64,000 nt of DNA from positions 3,407,501 to 3,471,500 of the forward strand of contig CAUEEP010000742.1 of the NCBI GenBank assembly GCA_958450365.1. The letters run 5' to 3'. The notes beneath the pieces were generated by a model. The model made no database searches and was not told where the DNA came from. It worked only from the letters and a program-made list of their open reading frames with translations. Source of the stretch: Mesorhabditis belari (taxonomy: Eukaryota > Nematoda > Chromadorea > Rhabditida > Rhabditidae). Position 1 is the first letter of the stretch. Each line of letters starts with the position of its first letter. Of this stretch, positions 59,901 to 64,000 are shown one piece after another. Position numbers and translations under genes: made by a program.

Positions 59901-62220
59901 ACTAACCGAGGCTAACCCGAGACTAACCGACCAACGATGCTTAACTTGACAGATCTGACGGGATACCGTGTTTCAACGTGGCGAGGCTGTAGCAGTTTTA
60001 TAGCGAAAAGCTATGACCTCAAAATTACGGGGAAATGAATTCTGGCAAAGTGATTTCCGGCAAAGTGATACTTATCAGCTTTGGCATTCCGGAAAAGGAA
60101 TGCCAAAGCTGATAATTTGGCTTTATAGAGAATCGGTTATCATTCGATCTTTTAAACTTTCAAAATCAAAATTCAGGAGATCCGATCTCATCTTTTTCAA
60201 TGATTTACTACGAAAAGGGTCAAGCTTTTCTCTACACAATTGAGAAAATACTTGGAAAAGAGGGTGAGTGATTGGAAAATTTTGAATTTCAAGACAAATC
60301 TAGAACTTGATCGATGGTTTCACAAGTATTTGGAGGATTTCTCGGGAAAAGCTCTGAATACGGATCAATGGAAAGAGCATTTTTGCACGTTTTTCGCTGA
60401 CAAAGCTGAACTCTTGGCAAAGATTGATTTCGATGCGTGGATGTATGGAAAAGGGATGCCACCAGTCAAGCCAAAGTTGGTTTTTAAGGAAAAAGCTTAA
60501 AATTTTCGATTCAAGACGAGTAAACGATTCTTTACTGATATCATTTGCATAAAAATCGATTCAATGTTTGAGAATATTGTGAATACTGTAGCTTGAAATG
60601 ATCTTTTAGAATTGATCTCTGTAAGAATTAGAATCAATTCTTGATTCAAAACGATCGCCTTGTCCACTAGCAAACAAAAACAGAGTCGATTCTTGATTGA
60701 AAACAATCTCCTTGCTCACTAGCAAACAAAAACAGAGTCAATTCTTGATTGAAAACGATCTCCTTGTTCACTAACAATCAAAAACAGAATCAATTCTTAA
60801 TTCAAAACAATCTCCTTGCCCACTAACAATCAAAAACAGAATCAATTCTTGATTCAAAAAATCTCCTTGCTTTTGTAATAGTATTCAAAATGAGTAAACG
60901 ATTCTTCACCAACAAATTTGCATAAAATTCAATTCAAAGTACGAAAAATCACAATCAGAAGTGGCTTCAAATTGGAAAGAGAAAAGCTTTGAGAAGAAGA
61001 GAAGAGAAAAAGCTCCAGTTTTAAGCTTTGTTTACTAAAAAGATGAGAATAATGAAAATACAATGAGAAAACCGAAAACAAATCACCATTTAACATTTTC
61101 CTTTCAGCTATGACGATTCCCTTCAAGTCCAATGTCAAATCTATGCCGATCTCTGGGTGACAGCTGATGAGAAAACGGCTGAAACGATTGACACAACCAC
61201 CTACAATCATTTCAATCCGCATCAAAAGATCGAATTTATCAGCATTTTAAGGAATGTGAGTGAAAAAAAGAGGGCAATTACAAAAATTCACTAAAAAACA
61301 ATTGCTAAACCTTTATCAAGTCTAGATTTTCGTAGTTTCCTTTTCAAAATCTTCATTTAGCATGAGAAAACGATGTCGAAAGAAACGCTGGCCATTATGG
61401 AGAAGCGTTTACATTTGGAAACGCTTACAAATGTCGAAATGGAATACTTGTAAGAGAAGGAATGATAGATAAAAGATTTTGAGATGAAATCTCATTTTAG
61501 CTACGATTTTTTTAGAACTGAAAAGTAATTTCCGGAAATTTTTTTGAAATTTCATGCAATTCCATTGTAATTTCATACAATAAAATTGCAATTTTGGGGA
61601 AATGAATTCCGGCAAAGTGATACGCATTCCTAATTGCTGATAATTTGCTTTCAGATACTACTTGCTAGGGTTGAAGACACGGTGGGAGCCGATCATCGAT
61701 CGAGCGAAGAGTTTCGTCGAGAGATGTGGACGACTCAAGTTCTCGCGGCCCGTTTACAGGTTGGAAAGATGGCAAATTATCGGAGTAGCTACCGTAAATA
61801 CTGTAATAGTACCCCAGCCCCATAATGACGGTGCGGAGTGTTGCGTAGTCTAGCTTTGAACGACTGTAGTTACAAAATGACATTAAAATCATAAAGATTA
61901 GTCCACTTAGAAGAAAGTTATGGAAAGAAAAAGGGCAAAAGATGCAAAGGCGCAAAGATCTAGTTTAGCGCAATTCAGCAAATCATCTCATTCCTTAAGA
62001 AAGAATCATATAATTCCTCTAAAAAAGATTTTGAATTCGAATTTGAAACGATTTGAACGATTTCTTGATCTTGATTTAAAATCTTTTTTTCAGAGAGCTT
62101 CTCGGTTGGGAGAGAACTCAAAAAGAGACGATTGATTTATTCAATCGTTGTCGCTCACAAATGCATCCATTAGGAGTCGAGTACACGATGATCGAGCTAA
62201 AAAAGTTCAATGAAAATTGA
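53947..62220 (+). CDS. LTA4H / aminopeptidase-1-like cytosolic M1 metallopeptidase
   Basis: Cytosolic M1 enzyme related to leukotriene A4 hydrolase and C. elegans aminopeptidase AP-1; nematode forms are thought to act mainly as arginyl-type aminopeptidases. Exons: 53947-54117, 55046-55191, 55241-55319, 57418-57516, 57593-57700, 58036-58161, 58203-58343, 58789-58883, then either 58946-59060 (9a) or 59284-59398 (9b), 59505-59568, 60177-60263, 60304-60475, 61108-61255, 61361-61449, 61655-61759, 62094-62220. One exon 9 gives 623 aa (human LTA4H 611). Seen: [15 protein letters not shown], exopeptidase loop FGGMENP, zinc site [14 protein letters not shown] followed by WLNEGFT, tyrosine motif IYYEKG, and C-terminal LKFSRPVYR with the substrate-carboxylate arginine. 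An ATTCAG acceptor precedes the ATG by 15 bases. A CT array follows the stop. Confidence 0.95.
54775..54915. repeat. Short array ATTGTTGAA
   Basis: Imperfect 9-bp units in LTA4H-like intron 1. The rest of this intron (54118-55045) has GTTGATGATG runs at 54260-54350 and a pair of inverted CATCCACAGAGA.TCAACTCGG copies near 54428 and 54503, and no supported gene. Confidence 0.75.
55357..55880. mobile_element. mariner-type MITE
   Basis: Ends AGGTTGATGCAAAAGTCTTT and the complement, flanked by TA on each side, resembling mariner terminal repeats (GGTTGATGCAAAAGT). The interior has only a short minus-strand ORF and no catalytic motifs. In LTA4H-like intron 3. Confidence 0.8.
55975..56271. mobile_element. 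MITE family B copy
   Basis: A long palindrome like 4158-4444 but with the centre in the opposite orientation. A 19-base stretch (TGCTACGCAGGAGTACGCGA) is tandemly doubled near 56195-56230. Confidence 0.85.
56562..56662. mobile_element. MITE family D, 100-bp palindrome
   Basis: Starts TACCGTATTTTCTGTAATAG and ends with the complement; TAGTAGTGC is repeated inside each arm and GGAGGGGGGTTG sits in the centre. Confidence 0.8.
56890..57350. repeat. 11-bp satellite GGTTCCTATTT
   Basis: About forty copies in LTA4H-like intron 3. An 11-bp period not divisible by three opens all three frames, giving false IWFLFGSY ORFs. Confidence 0.95.
58428..58495 (-). pseudogene. tRNA-like sequence (type II tRNA pseudogene or SINE head)
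   Basis: On the minus strand, TGGCCGAGTGGTTGAGTGC is a good A-box and GGTTTCAAACC a good B-box, with a long variable-like segment between as in tRNA-Ser/Leu. The acceptor pairs for only five of seven positions (ATCGG with CCGAT), and the T-stem is poor. It is not called as a functional tRNA. In intron 7 of the LTA4H-like gene. Confidence 0.4.
58946..59060 (+). CDS. LTA4H-like exon 9a
   Basis: A 115-base exon that enters in phase 2 and leaves in phase 0. It encodes (W)[15 protein letters not shown] through GWTQNLRPV, including the third zinc ligand glutamate. Acceptor TTCCAG, donor GTTGGT. Its partner 9b has the same length and phase. Confidence 0.9.
59284..59398 (+). CDS. LTA4H-like exon 9b
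   Basis: A 115-base exon in the same phase as 9a, encoding (W)[15 protein letters not shown] through GWNQNLIPV. It matches 9a at 26 of 38 residues. Acceptor TTTTTCAG, donor GTATGA. If spliced directly after 9a the frame reads GGC-TGA, an immediate stop. Confidence 0.9.
59590..59955 (-). mobile_element. SINE candidate with ATT-repeat tail
   Basis: On the minus strand a B-box-like CTGGTTCGAATCCAGC lies near 59890, and the body ends in CAAAATAAAATC followed by an ATT run near 59580. The B-box is followed by a body of about 300 bases. It occupies intron 10 of the LTA4H-like gene and does not look closely related to 22745-23095. Confidence 0.5.
60600..60880. repeat. About 55-bp tandem array in LTA4H-like intron 12
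   Basis: Four to five copies with core AATCAATTCTTGATTCAAAA followed by CTCCTTGCCCACTA. Confidence 0.85.
61788..61925. mobile_element. Truncated family A joined to truncated family C
   Basis: TACCGTAAATACTGTAATAG through TAGCTTTGAACG (left half of family A, to about 61862) is directly joined to a piece of family C (ACAAAATGACATT to TTAGAAGAAAGTTATGG). In LTA4H-like intron 15. Confidence 0.8.
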
Positions 62221-62613
62221 GAAATTTGAAATTTGATTATTTGATTAATCATTGTTCGTTTTTTTTTTCAAATAAACCTTTCTTGAGCAAACTGTAAACT
62301 AGAATGAGATCAAAAAGAAAGGAAAAATAAGAGAGAAACTGTGTAGAGTTTGTAGTTTTCTCTATCTCTTCCTCTTTCTCTTTCTCTATCTCTTTCTCTA
62401 TCTCTATCTCTATCTCTTTCTCTATCTCTTTCTCTTCTCTTTCTCTATCTCTTTCTCTTTCTCTTTCTCTATTCTCTATCTCTTTCTCTATCTCTTTCTT
62501 TTTCTGCGGAAAATTTTCTTAAATGATAAGAAAGCTGTTGAAAAGATTGTTGATTGCTTTCAAATTCTTTACTTATTTGATTTCAAATTCTTTACTTATT
62601 TGCTTTTTAAAAA
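62221..62613. other. Spacer with CT microsatellite
   Basis: AATAAA near 62271 is the likely poly(A) signal. 62360-62510 is a CTCTTT/CTCTAT microsatellite. The short distance to the next gene on the same strand (393 bp) permits an operon. Confidence 0.6.
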
Positions 62614-64000
62614 ATGGACTCCCGACTCTCTGTTGATGTCGAAAAGTACATAAAAAGCGCGATTTTCACCTCACAACATGTGAATTTCAATCTTTTTTTT
62701 AATAAAATTTCAATTTTCTAGTGGAAACTCCCAGACAATCGAGGCTCGGCGACGGATTCGAAAGCGGGAACGATTAAAAAAGTTTGAAATTAAGCACTAT
62801 TTTGAATATTTTGATCATTTCATGAAAGGTTTTAGATGAAATTGAGATTTTGGCTTTTATAGAAGCACAAACTTAAGTAAATTTCGCTGAAAATTTGACG
62901 AGAAATCATTGAAATATTCGACAAGCACGCAATACAGGGTGGGCCAAAATTACCATTACATATAAAAAAAGTCTCTGTATAAAAAGCAACTCAAAAAGGT
63001 CAAAGATTTTTCTGAAAAATAACTTTTATTGTCTCATAACAATTCATAAAAACTATTCCTTTTCAAAAAGATCTCCAATAGCTTTTACACAGACGTCCAA
63101 ACGTCGTAGAAAAGCGTCGATCGTGGCGAAAAGGTTTAGGAGATCCAGCTCTTCCCAAGCCTTTTCGAGCGCTTTTTTCAAACTATCAACAGTTTTGTCA
63201 ACTGATAGCATTTGTGATTTATTTTTCTGGTAGGCCTTTAACTTGAGCTTGTTTTTGGATGTTTTCGGATTCTTCTAAGGGATGTTCGCTTAATCCCCAT
63301 TTTTTGTGACATTTTCCGCACCGATTAGTTTGGCGCTTTCAACAGGCGATTCCTCACTTTTTTTTGACATTTACTGAAGTTGTTACCGTTCGCTTTCTTC
63401 CATTTCGCTTTCTTTCATTTAGCTTTCTTTCATTTAGCTTTCTTCCATTTCACTTTCTTCCATTTAGCTTTCTTCCATTTCACTTTCTTCCATTTCGCTT
63501 TCGCATTTGCGCGTGAGTGAGCATTGTAACGGTAATTTTGGCCCAATTTTGGCCAACTTTAGAAAAAAGTTAAACTGAAATTTGTGCTTTATCAATAAAG
63601 TTTTTATACTTTTAAATCTCTAAAACGAAAATAAGTACTTCAAGAATTAAACTTTCTTTTCAAAATCGTGTTTTACAACGTTACAACGTTTTTTTTAAGG
63701 CAGCCGTGATCGGTGGCGGAACGATGGGACGAGGGATTGCAATTTCCTGTGTTCGAGCCGGCTTTGAAACGATTTTAATTGAAAATGATGAAAAAGTTAA
63801 TGGGGAAAGTTCAGGGTTTTAACGAAAAAAGCTCATTTAGGCTTTAACACTAGCAAGCAAAGAACTCGAAATCACGTACGCGCGAGAGACAAAACTCGGC
63901 AGAATGTCGGAAAAAGATGTGGAAAGACTGAGGAAAATGCGGAAATCGATCGATTTAAACGATTTAAGCGATGTGGATTTGGTTAGGGGAAAATTTTCAG
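62614..64000 (+). CDS. 3-hydroxyacyl-CoA dehydrogenase, ECH-8/9-like (5' part)
   Basis: Enzymes of this family oxidise 3-hydroxyacyl-CoA to 3-ketoacyl-CoA with NAD+ in beta-oxidation; ECH-8/9 are related to the dehydrogenase half of peroxisomal bifunctional enzyme. Exons: 62614-62679, 62722-62781, 63700-63795 and 63841 to about 63981, all phase 0. The protein begins MDSRLSVDVEKYIKSAIFTS, then WKLPDNRG, then the Rossmann motif AAVIGGGTMGRGIAISCVRA with the GxGxxG pattern and an acidic residue at the end of strand 2 (LIENDEK), then ALTLASKELEITYARETKLG. It runs off the window after DLNDLSDVDL. The final TTTTCAG at 63994-64000 may be an acceptor, although only 19 bases follow the donor-like GT at 63982. 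No enoyl-CoA hydratase domain precedes it. Confidence 0.85.
62940..63545 (-). mobile_element. Degenerate Tc1/mariner-type element
   Basis: Ends TGGGCCAAAATTACCATTACA and complement match at 20 of 21 positions. On the minus strand, about 63240-63040, a fragment (SLKKALEKAWEELDLL then TIDAFLRRLDVCVKA) resembles the C-terminus of Tc1/mariner transposases. The rest is decayed, and 63395-63500 is a 16-bp array CATTTAGCTTTCTTCC. In intron 2 of the dehydrogenase gene. Confidence 0.6.

Noticed and set aside
60240..60500. Independent 86-aa ORF ending PKLVFKEKA
   Set aside because: Covers LTA4H-like exon 12 read through its introns. The CTAG acceptor at 60300-60303 and the donor after CCAAA fit the family better.

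Overview
The window is nuclear DNA from a nematode. The evidence is short introns ending in TTTCAG or TTTTAG, AT-rich spacers, trans-splice-like acceptors just before several start codons, a nematode polyprotein allergen (NPA) gene (a family confined to nematodes), and genes matching nematode KEL-8 and ECH-8/9. The genus cannot be set from this sequence. All gene models were built by hand from splice signals, reading phase and recalled family motifs; no search was run.

Layout. 655-1394 (-): small type II membrane coiled-coil protein. 2419-3376 (+): SmD3. 3736-5456 (+): THUMPD1-like tRNA acetylation adaptor. 6165-23282 (+): 25-exon KLHL8/KEL-8 orthologue, with a 74-aa secreted cysteine-rich gene nested on the minus strand (19889-20920) and a weaker two-exon nested candidate (10525-13231). 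23283-30994: satellites, MITEs and one possible small secreted peptide (25529-25741, -). 30995-45798 (+): 29-exon M1 aminopeptidase N-like ectoenzyme whose introns hold a tRNA-Glu(CUC) and a 3.3-kb TTAA-flanked DNA transposon. 45799-49206: repeats and promoter. 49207-52595 (+): three-unit NPA. 52910-53899: hAT-like foldback element with a captured satellite. 53947-62220 (+): LTA4H/aminopeptidase-1-like cytosolic M1 peptidase with a duplicated zinc-ligand exon (9a/9b). 62614 to the right edge (+): 5' part of an ECH-8/9-like 3-hydroxyacyl-CoA dehydrogenase.

The genes do not form one pathway. They combine housekeeping RNA functions (SmD3, THUMPD1), a Cullin-3 adaptor, two M1 peptidases, a lipid-binding polyprotein and a fatty-acid oxidation enzyme. 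The spacers and introns are heavily repetitive: more than 20 tandem arrays, mostly one private array per long intron, plus several MITE families, four of which share TACCGTA termini.

The most striking observations are the apparently mutually exclusive catalytic exons in the LTA4H-like gene, the nested cysteine-rich gene inside kel-8, the partly homogenised NPA repeats, and the TACCGTA-ended MITE set.
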